From: Polaribacter huanghezhanensis
GTDB lineage: Bacteria > Bacteroidota > Bacteroidia > Flavobacteriales > Flavobacteriaceae
Reading direction: 5' to 3'
Length of the DNA stretch: 64,000 bases
Assembly: GCF_030444335.1 (NCBI RefSeq)
Contig: NZ_CP128595.1
Span: forward strand, 1,240,001-1,304,000
Shown: positions 10,441 to 18,853 of the stretch, one piece after another
Layout: every line of letters starts with the position of its first letter
Position numbering within the stretch: position 1 is the first letter of the stretch
Notes under the pieces: model-generated
The model's input: the letters and a program-made list of their open reading frames with translations, nothing else
Databases searched by the model: none
Told to the model about the DNA's origin: nothing
Position numbers and translations under genes: made by a program

Positions 10441-11521
10441 CATCCTAATAAGTGGCGGTGGAACAGGCGGACATATTTATCCGGCGATTGCGATTGCGAA
10501 CGAATTAAAGTTGCGGTATCCGAAAGCAAAATTTTTGTTTGTTGGCGCAAAAGATAAAATGGAAATGGAGAAAGTTCCGCAAGCTGGATACGAAATAAAA
10601 GGATTGTGGATTTCTGGAATTCAACGAAAATTGACGCTGAAAAATCTTTCGTTTCCTTTTAAATTGATCAGTAGTTTATGGAAAGCATCTAGAATCATTA
10701 GAAAATTTAAACCAACAATAGCAATTGGAACGGGTGGTTTTGCAAGCGGACCAACATTAATAGTTGCAAGTAGTAAAGGAATTCCGACTTTGATACAAGA
10801 ACAGAATTCGTATCCAGGAATTACTAATAAAATATTAAGTAAAAAAGCAAAATCAATTTGTGTGGCTTATGATCATTTAGAGCGATTTTTCCCTGTTGAT
10901 AAAATTGTAAAAACAGGAAATCCTGTAAGGCAAGATTTATTGACAATTCATCATAAAACAGAAGAGGCAAAAGCATTTTTTAAGTTAGATGCAACTAAAA
11001 AAACAATATTGATTTTAGGCGGAAGTTTAGGTGCAAGAAGAATCAATCAATTAATTGAAGCGCAATTAGATTTTTTTAAAAATCAAGAAGTGCAACTTAT
11101 TTGGCAATGTGGTGCATTCTATATTGATGAATATCAAAAATACAATGAAAACAAAAACGTACAAGTTCATCAATTTTTAAACAGAATGGATTTAGCGTAC
11201 GCGGCTGCAGATGTTATTATTTCTAGAGCAGGAGCAAGTTCGGTTTCGGAATTATGTATTGTTGGCAAACCAACAATTTTTATACCGTCGCCAAATGTTG
11301 CAGAAGATCATCAAACAAAAAACGCAAAATCTATTGCAGATAAACACGGAGCAATTTTGTTAAAAGAAAGTGAGTTAGAAACGTTTCCAATTGTTTTTGA
11401 AACCTTGATGAAAGATAAAGGAAAGCAACAAAGCTTGAGTGAAAATATAAAAGGATTGGCGTTGCCAAATGCTACAAGTCAAATAGTAAATGAGATTGAA
11501 AAATTATTAAATAAAGAATGA
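10424..11521 (+). CDS. murG: UDP-GlcNAc--lipid I GlcNAc transferase MurG
   Basis: 365-residue GT-B glycosyltransferase at the inner face of the membrane that converts lipid I to lipid II. It shows the N-terminal glycine-rich loop [11 protein letters not shown] (about residues 10-20), the middle [13 protein letters not shown] segment, and the acceptor/UDP region [12 protein letters not shown]. Its start lies inside the ftsW 3' end. A 57-base palindromic repeat follows immediately after its stop. Confidence 0.96.
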   Translation: MKRSINILISGGGTGGHIYPAIAIANELKLRYPKAKFLFVGAKDKMEMEKVPQAGYEIKGLWISGIQRKLTLKNLSFPFKLISSLWKASRIIRKFKPTIAIGTGGFASGPTLIVASSKGIPTLIQEQNSYPGITNKILSKKAKSICVAYDHLERFFPVDKIVKTGNPVRQDLLTIHHKTEEAKAFFKLDATKKTILILGGSLGARRINQLIEAQLDFFKNQEVQLIWQCGAFYIDEYQKYNENKNVQVHQFLNRMDLAYAAADVIISRAGASSVSELCIVGKPTIFIPSPNVAEDHQTKNAKSIADKHGAILLKESELETFPIVFETLMKDKGKQQSLSENIKGLALPNATSQIVNEIEKLLNKE

Positions 11522-11578
11522 TGTCTCCTCGAGTGGAGTCGAGAGGTTTAGTAGGTCTCGACTCCGCTCGAGGAGACA
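11522..11578 (+). repeat. Perfect-arm palindromic repeat inside the dcw operon
   Basis: Two 23-base arms (11522-11544 and 11556-11578) pair completely, with one G-U wobble, around an 11-base loop. The core CTCGAGTGGAGTCGAGA is related to sequences at 40171-40190 and 41199-41217, so it belongs to a dispersed flavobacterial repeat family. It fills nearly the whole murG-murC gap. No U-run follows, so it is unlikely to be an intrinsic terminator. Confidence 0.85.
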
Positions 11579-11584
11579 CGTAAT

Positions 11585-12931
11585 ATGAATTTAAATACTA
11601 TACATAACGTTTATTTTATAGGTATCGGAGGAATCGGTATGAGTGCGCTTGCGCGTTATTTTAAGGCAACTGGTAAAAATGTTGCGGGTTACGACAAAAC
11701 CCAAACAAACATTACTATTGGTTTGGAAGAATTAGGAATTGCAATTCATTTTGAAGATGCTGTAGAGAATATTCCAACTAATTTTCTGTCAAAAGAAAAA
11801 ACATTGGTGGTGTTTACTCCAGCAATTCCAAAGAATCATGTAGAATATAATTATTTAAAAGAAGCAGGTTTTACCATTTTAAAACGCGCAGAAATTTTAG
11901 GTAAAATAACAGAGAACACGTTTTGTTTGGCAGTTGCAGGAACGCATGGTAAGACGACAACGTCATCAATTTTGGGACATATTATGCAACCAAGTAAAGC
12001 AACTTCGTTTTTAGGCGGAATTGCAGAAAATTACAATTCGAATTTAATTTTAGGAGAGGATAAAATTTCTGTTGTAGAAGCTGATGAGTTTGATCGTTCT
12101 TTTTTGCAGTTATCGCCAAATATTGCATGTATAACTTCTATGGATGCAGATCATTTAGATATTTATGGCGATCATAATGAACTGATAAAATCGTTCAATG
12201 ATTTTTCAAAAAAAGTGTCAGACAAATTAATTGTTGCAAAAGGATTGCCAATTGATGGATTGACGTACGCAATTGATGAAGATGCAGATTACAAAGCGTT
12301 TAATCTTAAAATAGAAAGCGGTACCTACATTTTTGATGTACAAACGCCAACAGAAATCATCAAAAATATTGAATTCTATTTACCAGGAAAACATAATGTA
12401 ATGAATGCTTTAGCTGCATTAGCAATGGCAAATGAATATGGAATTTCGTTAGTATTAATCAAAGAGCAATTAAGAACTTTTAAAGGAGTTCAACGCAGAT
12501 TTTCATACAAAATTAATACACCAGAATTGGTGTTGATTGATGATTACGCACATCATCCAACAGAAATAAAAGCAGTAGAGAATTCGGTAAGAGAAATGTA
12601 TCCAAACGAAAAAGTGTTGGCGATTTTTCAACCACATTTATTTAGTAGAACCAAAGATTTTATTGATGATTTTGCTACTGAACTTTCAAAATTTGATGAG
12701 TTATTGGTGTTAGCTATTTATCCTGCGAGAGAATTGCCAATAGAAGGAGTGAATTCTGAGTGGTTATTGGGTAAAATCAATTCAAAAAATAAAAAAGTAA
12801 TCACAAAAAATGATGTAATTACTGAGATTCAAAAATCATCGGCAAAAATTATTGTAATGATTGGAGCAGGAGATATTGGCGCATTGATAAATGATGTAGT
12901 AAAAGAATTAAAACAGAAAGAATTAAGCTAA
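11585..12931 (+). CDS. murC: UDP-MurNAc--L-alanine ligase MurC
   Basis: 448-residue cytoplasmic ligase that adds the first alanine to UDP-MurNAc. N-terminal FIGIGGIGMSALA binds the UDP substrate, the ATP loop GTHGKTTT lies at residues 119-126, and DDYAHHPTEI is the usual signature near residue 320. The start is 6 bases after the palindromic repeat. Length is normal for the family. Confidence 0.96.
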   Translation: MNLNTIHNVYFIGIGGIGMSALARYFKATGKNVAGYDKTQTNITIGLEELGIAIHFEDAVENIPTNFLSKEKTLVVFTPAIPKNHVEYNYLKEAGFTILKRAEILGKITENTFCLAVAGTHGKTTTSSILGHIMQPSKATSFLGGIAENYNSNLILGEDKISVVEADEFDRSFLQLSPNIACITSMDADHLDIYGDHNELIKSFNDFSKKVSDKLIVAKGLPIDGLTYAIDEDADYKAFNLKIESGTYIFDVQTPTEIIKNIEFYLPGKHNVMNALAALAMANEYGISLVLIKEQLRTFKGVQRRFSYKINTPELVLIDDYAHHPTEIKAVENSVREMYPNEKVLAIFQPHLFSRTKDFIDDFATELSKFDELLVLAIYPARELPIEGVNSEWLLGKINSKNKKVITKNDVITEIQKSSAKIIVMIGAGDIGALINDVVKELKQKELS

Positions 12932-13651
12932 GTGAAAAAAGCAACAACATATCTATTTTTTGTACTATTAATAACATCTTTGGTATTTTTATATAGTTTT
13001 TCTTTGGTTAAAAATTCGAATAAGAAAATTAAAAAAGTAACGATAGAGTTTGCTGAGGGAAACAATGATTTTTTAACTCAAGAAATGGTTAATAAATTGT
13101 TAATACAAAATAGTAAAGAGCTTAAAAACCAACCAAAATCTGTTATAGATTTACAAGAGTTAGAGCATGCTGTACTTTTAAATCCATATATAGAAAGTGC
13201 AACGGTTTTTTACACAATAGATGGCGAGTTAAAAACAATCGTAAAACAGCGCACACCAATCGCTAGAATTAATAATGTTGGTTCGTCTTATTATATTGAT
13301 AAACATGGATTTAACGTCCCTTTGTCAGATAATTACTCAGCAAGAGTAATCTTGATAACGGGCACTATAAATAAAGGAAATTTACAAGAATTTACAAGGT
13401 TTGTAAATATAATTTTGGCTGATGATTTCTTAAAAAAAGAAATTATTGGCATAGATAAAACGCAGGATAATGAATTTATTTTAAGCGTTAGAAGTGGGCA
13501 GTATAAAATTGAATTTGGTTTTTTAGAAGATATCAATGTTAAATTTAAAAAATTAAAGGCTTTTTATAACAAAGCTTTTGTTGATAAAACAATTGAACAG
13601 TACAAAACAATAAATTTAAAATATCACAACCAAGTTGTGTGCGCAAAATAA
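12932..13651 (+). CDS. ftsQ: Cell-division protein FtsQ/DivIB-like
   Basis: 239 residues from a GTG start abutting the murC stop. A short basic cytoplasmic tail and one membrane span (about residues 6-26) lead to a periplasmic region with a POTRA-like part (VTIEFAEGNNDFLTQEMV) and the RTPIARI motif typical of FtsQ. It would recruit FtsL/FtsB and regulate septal wall synthesis. The family diverges strongly in Bacteroidota; position between murC and ftsA supports the call. Confidence 0.87.
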   Translation: MKKATTYLFFVLLITSLVFLYSFSLVKNSNKKIKKVTIEFAEGNNDFLTQEMVNKLLIQNSKELKNQPKSVIDLQELEHAVLLNPYIESATVFYTIDGELKTIVKQRTPIARINNVGSSYYIDKHGFNVPLSDNYSARVILITGTINKGNLQEFTRFVNIILADDFLKKEIIGIDKTQDNEFILSVRSGQYKIEFGFLEDINVKFKKLKAFYNKAFVDKTIEQYKTINLKYHNQVVCAK

Positions 13652-13657
13652 GACAAG

Positions 13658-14980
13658 ATGGAAAACAATAAAATAGCGGTAGGTCTTGATATTGGTACAA
13701 CCAAAATTGTTGCCATGATTGGTAAGAAAAACGAATACAATAAATTAGAAATTTTAGGTATTGGTAAAGCTAAGAGTTTGGGTGTAAAAAGAGGTGTTGT
13801 AAGTAATATTACACAAACAATCCAATCTATTCAGCAAGCTGTTGAAGAAGCAGAAAGTGTTTCTGGGCATAAAATTGAAGATGTAGTTGTTGGTATTGCT
13901 GGGCAACATATTAGAAGTTTACATCACAGCGATTATATCACTAGAAATAATGCTGAAGAAGTTATTGATGAGAATGATATCGATAATTTGGTGAATCAAG
14001 TTCATAAATTGGTAATGCTGCCTGGAGAAGAAATTATTCATGTATTACCTCAAGAATTTAAAGTGGATAGTCAAGGAGAAATCAAAGAGCCTATCGGAAT
14101 GTATGGCGGAAGATTAGAAGCTAATTTTCATGTCGTTGTTGGGCAAGTTTCATCAATAAGAAATATTGGACGTTGTGTTAAAAGTGCAGGTTTAGATTTA
14201 GCAGATATTACTTTAGAGCCACTAGCATCGGCATCAGCAGTTTTGAGTCAAGAAGAAAAAGAAGCTGGAGTTGCGTTGATTGATATCGGTGGAGGAACCA
14301 CAGATTTAGCCATTTTTAAAGATGGAATTATTCGTCATACAGCAGTGATTCCGTTTGGTGGAGGCGTAATTACGGAAGACATTAAAGAAGGCTGTTCAAT
14401 TATTGAAAAGCAAGCTGAATTATTAAAAATAAAGTTTGGTTCTGCGTGGCCAGGAGAAAATAAAGAAACAGAAATTGTTTCTATCCCTGGATTAAGAGGA
14501 AGAGAACCAAAAGAAATTACGTTAAAGAATTTATCTAAAATTATACATGCAAGAGTTCAGGAAATTATTGAACATGTGTATTTAGAAATTAAAAATTACG
14601 GACACGAAACAGCAAAAGGGAAACTAATTGCAGGAATAGTGTTAACAGGTGGTGGAGCGCAACTAAAACATTTACGTCAGTTGGTAGAATATATCACAGG
14701 AATGGATGCAAGAATTGGATATCCCAATGAACATTTAGCAGGAGATTCTGAGGATTCATTATCTAGTCCTTCTTATGCAACCGCTGTTGGTTTGTTAATG
14801 GAAGGGTTAGAGAAAGAAGGAAAAGAATTTGAAGCAGAAAAGACGGAAGAAGAAATAAAAAATTCTCAAGAAGGAGTTTCAGAAGAAACAGAAGTAGAAG
14901 AAAAACCAGTAGCAAAAAGAAAATCTTTTTTCGACAAGTTTACAGAGCGTTTCAAAGAGTTTCTAGACAACGCAGAATAA
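13658..14980 (+). CDS. ftsA: Cell-division actin homologue FtsA
   Basis: 440-residue actin-fold ATPase that tethers FtsZ to the membrane. Phosphate-1 GLDIGTTKIV is near residue 9, the 1C region lies at about 80-160, and phosphate-2 LIDIGGGTTDLAIF is near residue 208. The C-terminus has an acidic low-complexity stretch (about 390-415) and then a basic/aromatic helix with FFDKFTERFKEFL, the expected amphipathic membrane anchor. It precedes ftsZ by 51 bases. Confidence 0.95.
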   Translation: MENNKIAVGLDIGTTKIVAMIGKKNEYNKLEILGIGKAKSLGVKRGVVSNITQTIQSIQQAVEEAESVSGHKIEDVVVGIAGQHIRSLHHSDYITRNNAEEVIDENDIDNLVNQVHKLVMLPGEEIIHVLPQEFKVDSQGEIKEPIGMYGGRLEANFHVVVGQVSSIRNIGRCVKSAGLDLADITLEPLASASAVLSQEEKEAGVALIDIGGGTTDLAIFKDGIIRHTAVIPFGGGVITEDIKEGCSIIEKQAELLKIKFGSAWPGENKETEIVSIPGLRGREPKEITLKNLSKIIHARVQEIIEHVYLEIKNYGHETAKGKLIAGIVLTGGGAQLKHLRQLVEYITGMDARIGYPNEHLAGDSEDSLSSPSYATAVGLLMEGLEKEGKEFEAEKTEEEIKNSQEGVSEETEVEEKPVAKRKSFFDKFTERFKEFLDNAE

Positions 14981-15031
14981 AGAATTAAAGAAAAAAATAA
15001 TATATAAACCCTATAAAATAGAAAAGTTATT

Positions 15032-16936
15032 ATGAGCGATGAATTCGATAACATTTCATTTGAAATGCCAAAATCACAATCAAATACTATTAAAGTAATT
15101 GGTGTTGGTGGTGGTGGAAGTAATGCTGTAAACCACATGTTTCAGCAAGATATTAAAGGAGTAGATTTTGTAATCTGCAATACAGATGCACAAGCATTAG
15201 AAAATAGTGCTATTCCAAATAAAATACAATTAGGCGCAAATTTAACGTCTGGTTTAGGCGCTGGAGCAAATCCAGAAGTTGGAGAAAAAGCAGCTCAAGA
15301 AAGCTTGATTGAAATTCAACAAATGCTTAGCACGCAAACCAAAATGGTTTTTATAACTGCCGGAATGGGCGGTGGAACCGGAACAGGTGCTGCACCAATA
15401 ATTGCTAAAATAGCCAAAGACATGGATATTTTAACCGTTGGTATTGTTACAATGCCATTTCAATTTGAAGGAAGAATGCGCTCAAATCAAGCTCAAATTG
15501 GAATAGATACATTAAGAAATAATGTAGATTCTTTAATTGTAATTAACAACAATAAGCTAAGAGAAGTTTACGGTAACTTAGGGTTTAAAGCAGGTTTTTC
15601 TAAAGCGGATGAAGTATTGTCTACAGCTGCAAGAGGAATTGCAGAAGTAATTACACACCACTACAAACAAAACATCGATTTACACGATGCTAAAACCGTA
15701 CTTTCTAATAGCGGAACAGCAATTATGGGTTCTGCAAAAGAATCTGGTGTAAATAGAGGTAAAAATGCGATTGTAAAAGCGTTGGATTCTCCGTTATTAA
15801 ACGATAATAAAATTACTGGAGCGAAAAATGTATTGTTGTTAATTGTTTCTGGTGTTGACGAAGTTACCTTAGATGAAATCGGTGAAATAAACGATTACAT
15901 TCAGATTGAAGCAGGGTACGATGCCAATATTATTATGGGAATTGGTGAAGATGAAGCCTTAGGAGATGCCATTTCTGTAACCATTGTAGCGACAGGATTT
16001 GCTGCAGATCAACAAAGTACAATTACAAATACAGAAGTTAAAAAAATCATTCATACGTTAGAAGATGAACAAAAAGCAACCTATGATTTTTCTGAAAAAA
16101 CAGTTACCAAATCAAGTGCTTTAGAAACTCCAATAACAAGTAAACCAGAAGCTAAAATTGTACATATTTTAGAAGAAGATGTTGTGGAAGAAAAAACAAC
16201 ATTAACTCCTACAACAAAATTCATCAACAATATAGATGTGGTTTATGATGAGATTCAAGACGAAACTGTTTCTGATGATGATTTTATCATAACAAATGCA
16301 ACGCCAGTTGTAGAAGAAATAATTGAAGAAGAGCCAGCTCTAATGCAGCTAGAAACATTGTTTGATTTGCCGTTAAATAGTTACGAAGAAATCAAGCCAG
16401 AACCAACAGAAGTTCGTTTTGATTTGTCTATTGATGATGTGAACGAAATTGAAGTAAATGACGTAACTGAAATTGTTGCAGACGCAACTAACGTTGTTGA
16501 AAAAAGATATGTTTTAGAAGATTTTACAACTGAACCAACTATCGGAAAAAGTTCTTTGTTACATCAACAAAAAGAAACCGTTGTTGAAGAAGATGAAGAG
16601 TTAACATTTACTGTGAAAACAAAAAAAGCAAAAGAAATTGAAGATATTGAAACTATCTCAGAAGAAATTTCTCCGTTAAGTATCACCATTTCAGAATTAG
16701 AAAAGACAGCAGAATTACGTCGTCAAAAAATGAAAGGATTCAATTATAAATTTGCAGATCAAGTACACAAAAATATTGATGAAATCGAAAAACAACCCGC
16801 ATACAAAAGGTTGGGAGTAGATTTAGATGAAATTAATTCTGATTTAAGTAAATCTAAAACTACATTAAGTACAGATGCAAATGATGATATTCAAATTCGT
16901 TCAAACAATTCATTTTTACACGATAATGTAGATTAA
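15032..16936 (+). CDS. ftsZ: Cell-division GTPase FtsZ with long C-terminal extension
   Basis: Tubulin-like GTPase. [13 protein letters not shown] lies near residue 25 and the GTP signature GGGTGTG at 113-119. The conserved core ends at about residue 330. The remaining roughly 300 residues are acidic, Thr/Glu/Val-rich and probably disordered, then a conserved helix-like segment ([14 protein letters not shown]) and a terminal peptide [10 protein letters not shown] that replaces the usual C-terminal peptide. At 634 residues it is far longer than the 380-400 of most bacteria; long versions are usual in flavobacteria. It is the last gene of the dcw operon. Confidence 0.95.
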   Translation: MSDEFDNISFEMPKSQSNTIKVIGVGGGGSNAVNHMFQQDIKGVDFVICNTDAQALENSAIPNKIQLGANLTSGLGAGANPEVGEKAAQESLIEIQQMLSTQTKMVFITAGMGGGTGTGAAPIIAKIAKDMDILTVGIVTMPFQFEGRMRSNQAQIGIDTLRNNVDSLIVINNNKLREVYGNLGFKAGFSKADEVLSTAARGIAEVITHHYKQNIDLHDAKTVLSNSGTAIMGSAKESGVNRGKNAIVKALDSPLLNDNKITGAKNVLLLIVSGVDEVTLDEIGEINDYIQIEAGYDANIIMGIGEDEALGDAISVTIVATGFAADQQSTITNTEVKKIIHTLEDEQKATYDFSEKTVTKSSALETPITSKPEAKIVHILEEDVVEEKTTLTPTTKFINNIDVVYDEIQDETVSDDDFIITNATPVVEEIIEEEPALMQLETLFDLPLNSYEEIKPEPTEVRFDLSIDDVNEIEVNDVTEIVADATNVVEKRYVLEDFTTEPTIGKSSLLHQQKETVVEEDEELTFTVKTKKAKEIEDIETISEEISPLSITISELEKTAELRRQKMKGFNYKFADQVHKNIDEIEKQPAYKRLGVDLDEINSDLSKSKTTLSTDANDDIQIRSNNSFLHDNVD

Positions 16937-16941
16937 TATTT

Positions 16942-17016
16942 AAAAAAAATAATCAACTAATCCCTTATTACTTGATTATTTTTTTAAAATTCCTAAGAGA
17001 TTAGGAATTTTTTTTA
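16942..17016 (+). terminator. Tandem hairpins ending the dcw operon
   Basis: Two successive stem-loops follow ftsZ: AATAATCAA pairing with TTGATTATT, ending in seven T, then AAATTCCTAA pairing with TTAGGAATTT, ending in eight T. Both have the form of intrinsic terminators. Confidence 0.8.
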
Positions 17017-17020
17017 TACC

Positions 17021-17028
17021 TATATTTG
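17021..17028 (+). promoter_or_regulatory. -7 promoter box for yqeY
   Basis: TATATTTG is an exact match to TAnnTTTG, 20 bases before the ATG of the GatB/YqeY gene and directly behind the dcw terminators. No -33 TTTG is seen. Confidence 0.55.
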
Positions 17029-17048
17029 TAGTCCAAAAAGCAAAAAGA

Positions 17049-17498
17049 ATGAGTTTAGAAAAATTAATAATGGAACAACTAAAAGCAGCAATGAAATCGA
17101 AAAATGCTGTTGCTTTACAAGCATTAAGGGCCGTTAAGTCGTCTATTTTATTAGCTAAAACAGAAAACGGAGCAGGAAGTGAGTTGCCAGAGGATTTGGA
17201 ATTAAAAATTTTACAGAAACAAGTAAAACAACGTAAAGATAGTGCTGCGATTTTTTTAGAACAAGGAAGACAAGATTTGGCAGATCCAGAATTGGCAGAA
17301 GCAGCAATTATAGAGCAATTTTTACCAGAAGCTTTATCGGAAGAAGAAGTTGAAAAAATTGTGATTTCAGCAATTCAAAAAACGGGAGCAAGCGGAATGA
17401 AAGATATGGGAAAAGTAATGGGAATGGTTTCTAAAGAATTGGCTGGACAATCAGATGGAAAAATGATTTCTACCTTAGTGAAAAAGAATTTATCTTAA
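17049..17498 (+). CDS. yqeY: GatB/YqeY domain protein
   Basis: A 149-residue helical protein of the YqeY family, whose fold matches the tail domain of the amidotransferase GatB. The start SLEKLIMEQLKAAMKSKN and the C-terminal GMKDMGKVMGMVSKELAGQSDGK are characteristic. A role in tRNA-dependent amidation is suspected for the family but unproven. Monocistronic with its own promoter; it ends 11 bases before the tRNA-Arg fragment. Confidence 0.9.
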   Translation: MSLEKLIMEQLKAAMKSKNAVALQALRAVKSSILLAKTENGAGSELPEDLELKILQKQVKQRKDSAAIFLEQGRQDLADPELAEAAIIEQFLPEALSEEEVEKIVISAIQKTGASGMKDMGKVMGMVSKELAGQSDGKMISTLVKKNLS

Positions 17499-17509
17499 AT
17501 TAAATAATG

Positions 17510-17563
17510 GCTCCATAGTTCAACTGGATACCTGCCTGCCGCAGGCAGGGAATATCAGATTTT
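17510..17563 (+). pseudogene. Duplicated 5' half of tRNA-Arg, split by a palindrome
   Basis: Bases 17510-17531 and 17551-17563 are identical to the first 22 and the next 13 bases of the intact tRNA-Arg at 17835. The two blocks are separated by a 19-base palindrome. Identity stops at base 35 of the tRNA, inside the anticodon, after which the sequence is AT-rich and unrelated. The 3' half is absent, so no functional tRNA can be made here. Together with the intact gene it forms 35-base direct repeats around the GIY-YIG gene. Confidence 0.88.
17532..17550 (+). repeat. CCTGCCTGCCGCAGGCAGG palindrome
   Basis: A 19-base palindrome inserted between tRNA nucleotides 22 and 23 of the partial copy. A variant, ACCTGCCTGTCGGCAGACAGGT-like, sits at 26031-26052. 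The left half resembles the tRNA-Asp anticodon stem (CCTGCCTGTC) at about 48994. Confidence 0.8.
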
Positions 17564-17595
17564 TTTAATTAATATTTTTTAAAAAATCAAGTTAT

Positions 17596-17844
17596 ATGTT
17601 TGTAGTTTATGTAATTCAAAGTCAAAAAGATTCAAGATTATATAAAGGTTTTACAAAAGATATTGAGAAAAGATTAAAAGAGCATAATAGCGGAAAAACA
17701 AAATCAACAAAAGCTTATTTGCCATGGGTTTTAGTTTACTCTGAGAAAGTTTTCAGTAGAGTTGAAGCAAGAAAAAGAGAGAAATACCTTAAATCGGGAA
17801 TTGGCAGAGATTATTTAAAAGAAATATTAAAAAAGGCTCCATAG
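17596..17844 (+). CDS. Small GIY-YIG nuclease-domain protein, embedded in tRNA-Arg
   Basis: 82 residues forming a single GIY-YIG domain of the UvrC-N/URI type: FVVYVIQSQ stands for the GIY strand, LYKGFT for the YIG strand, the catalytic-type Arg lies in EKRLKEHN, and EARKREKYLKSG follows. It should be a metal-dependent DNA-nicking fold. The gene lies between a 35-base partial tRNA-Arg copy and the intact tRNA-Arg gene. Its last codons AAG GCT CCA TAG are the first bases of that tRNA, so the tRNA provides the stop codon. This suggests a tRNA-targeting mobile unit; activity is not shown. Confidence 0.85.
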   Translation: MFVVYVIQSQKDSRLYKGFTKDIEKRLKEHNSGKTKSTKAYLPWVLVYSEKVFSRVEARKREKYLKSGIGRDYLKEILKKAP

Positions 17845-17908
17845 TTCAACTGGATAGAATATCAGATTTCGGCTCTGACGGTTGAAGGTTCGAATCCTTC
17901 TGGAGTCA
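17835..17908 (+). tRNA. tRNA-Arg (anticodon TCG)
   Basis: A 74-base cloverleaf: acceptor GGCTCCA pairs with TGGAGTC (one G-U), D stem GTTC/GAAT, anticodon stem TCAGA/TCTGA with loop TTTCGGC giving anticodon TCG, T stem GAAGG/CCTTC with loop TTCGAAT, discriminator A. CCA is not encoded. Its first ten bases overlap the 3' end of the GIY-YIG gene. No canonical promoter box is visible directly upstream, so its transcription may depend on the upstream gene or a weak promoter. Confidence 0.92.
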
Positions 17909-17916
17909 CAAGTAGC

Positions 17917-17947
17917 AAAAAACCAAAGCGAAAGCTTTGGTTTTTTT
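17917..17947 (+). terminator. Intrinsic terminator after tRNA-Arg
   Basis: AAAAAACCAAAGC, loop GAAA, GCTTTGGTTTTTT: a 13-pair hairpin with a GNRA tetraloop and T-run. The same hairpin recurs at 19423-19450. Confidence 0.88.
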
Positions 17948-18016
17948 GTTTTCTAAAAAATATAGATACCGATTAAATTTATTTAGCTTTTGAATTAAGA
18001 ATAACAAAGCAATTCT

Positions 18017-18043
18017 AAAATACCTAAAACTAGGTATTTTTTT
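18017..18043 (+). terminator. Hairpin with T-run before the repeat-protein gene
   Basis: AAAATACCTA, loop AAAC, TAGGTATTTT followed by more T. It is terminator-like but stands 41 bases upstream of the next gene with no gene ending into it, so it may act as a backup terminator for tRNA-Arg or as a leader hairpin. Confidence 0.5.
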
Positions 18044-18083
18044 ATATAAAAGAAATTTTTACTTTTATCTATATTCTTAAAAG

Positions 18084-18842
18084 ATGATTATAAAGAGGCA
18101 AATTTTAGTATTATTTTTTCTGTTATTATTTATGTTTAATATTAAAGGGTATACACAAATAATTAAGTATAATAAAAATAAAGGATTTACACAAAACATT
18201 AAAAAGAATACAGGTGTTCTTACAGTGTTGGGTGATTATAATGAAGATTTATTGAAAATTTTTTCAATTCATTATAAAGTGCCTTTAATTATTATTTCTT
18301 CAAAAATATACCTCCCAGGAAAAGAATGTTTGGAGGTAAGGAAAATAGGAGGTGATACAGAAAATAGAAAGCTGGGTGGAGACACGGAAAAGAGGAAATT
18401 AGGAGGTGATACTGAAAACAGAAAATTAGGAGGAGACACGGAAAACAGAAAACTTGGTGGAGATACAGAGAACAGGAAGTTGGGAGGTGACACGGAAAAC
18501 AGAAAGTTAGGTGGCGATATAGAGAATAGAAAATTAGGAGGTGACACGGAGAATAGAAAGCTTGGTGGAGATACAGAGAAAAGGAAGTTGGGAGGTGACA
18601 CGGAAAACAGAAAGTTAGGTGGCGATATAGAGAATAGAAAATTAGGAGGTGATACAGAAAATAGAAAACTTGGTGGCGATACAGAAAACAGAAAGTTGGG
18701 CGGCGACACCTCGGTGTTAAAATGTAAAAAATTAGAGAAAGAAAGAGGGTTTGAAATATTACATGTAAATCCAAATGCAACGATTAAAGTATACTATCAA
18801 AAACAAATACATATTGTAAAAAACTTACAGGTAAAATATTAA
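18084..18842 (+). CDS. Secreted protein with 13 tandem GGDTENRKL nonapeptide repeats
   Basis: 252 residues. Residues 1-25 form a signal peptide (hydrophobic LVLFFLLLFMF, end near KGYTQ). A short unique region (26-88) is followed by thirteen complete nine-residue repeats of consensus GGDTENRKL (89-205) and a fourteenth partial one. A unique C-terminal domain (about 211-252) is basic and beta-prone. Variants are T to I at position 4 and N to K at position 6. Synonymous codon changes between copies suggest the peptide is selected. No family is recognised; a repetitive surface or matrix protein is possible. It is followed 11 bases later by a lipoprotein gene. Confidence 0.8.
   Translation: MIIKRQILVLFFLLLFMFNIKGYTQIIKYNKNKGFTQNIKKNTGVLTVLGDYNEDLLKIFSIHYKVPLIIISSKIYLPGKECLEVRKIGGDTENRKLGGDTEKRKLGGDTENRKLGGDTENRKLGGDTENRKLGGDTENRKLGGDIENRKLGGDTENRKLGGDTEKRKLGGDTENRKLGGDIENRKLGGDTENRKLGGDTENRKLGGDTSVLKCKKLEKERGFEILHVNPNATIKVYYQKQIHIVKNLQVKY
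18348..18712 (+). repeat. 27-base tandem repeat array with 108-base higher-order duplication
   Basis: Thirteen 27-base units plus a partial one. Units differ mostly at third codon positions. A four-unit block beginning at 18453 recurs at 18561 almost base for base, including the rarer GATATAGAGAATAG variant, showing a recent 108-base duplication within the array. Confidence 0.9.
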
Positions 18843-18853
18843 TTCTTCTTATT

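Noticed and set aside
11522..11578. Intrinsic terminator between murG and murC
   Set aside because: No T-run follows the stem and the operon continues with tight spacing.
18348..18712. Regular repeats resembling a CRISPR array
   Set aside because: The units are contiguous with no unique spacers, lie in a coding frame and no cas genes are near.
18272..18780. Long leftward open frames of 145 and 162 codons across the repeat array
   Set aside because: The repeat period of 27 is a multiple of three, so any frame without a stop in one unit stays open throughout. The rightward frame has a signal peptide and unique ends, so the leftward frames are shadows.
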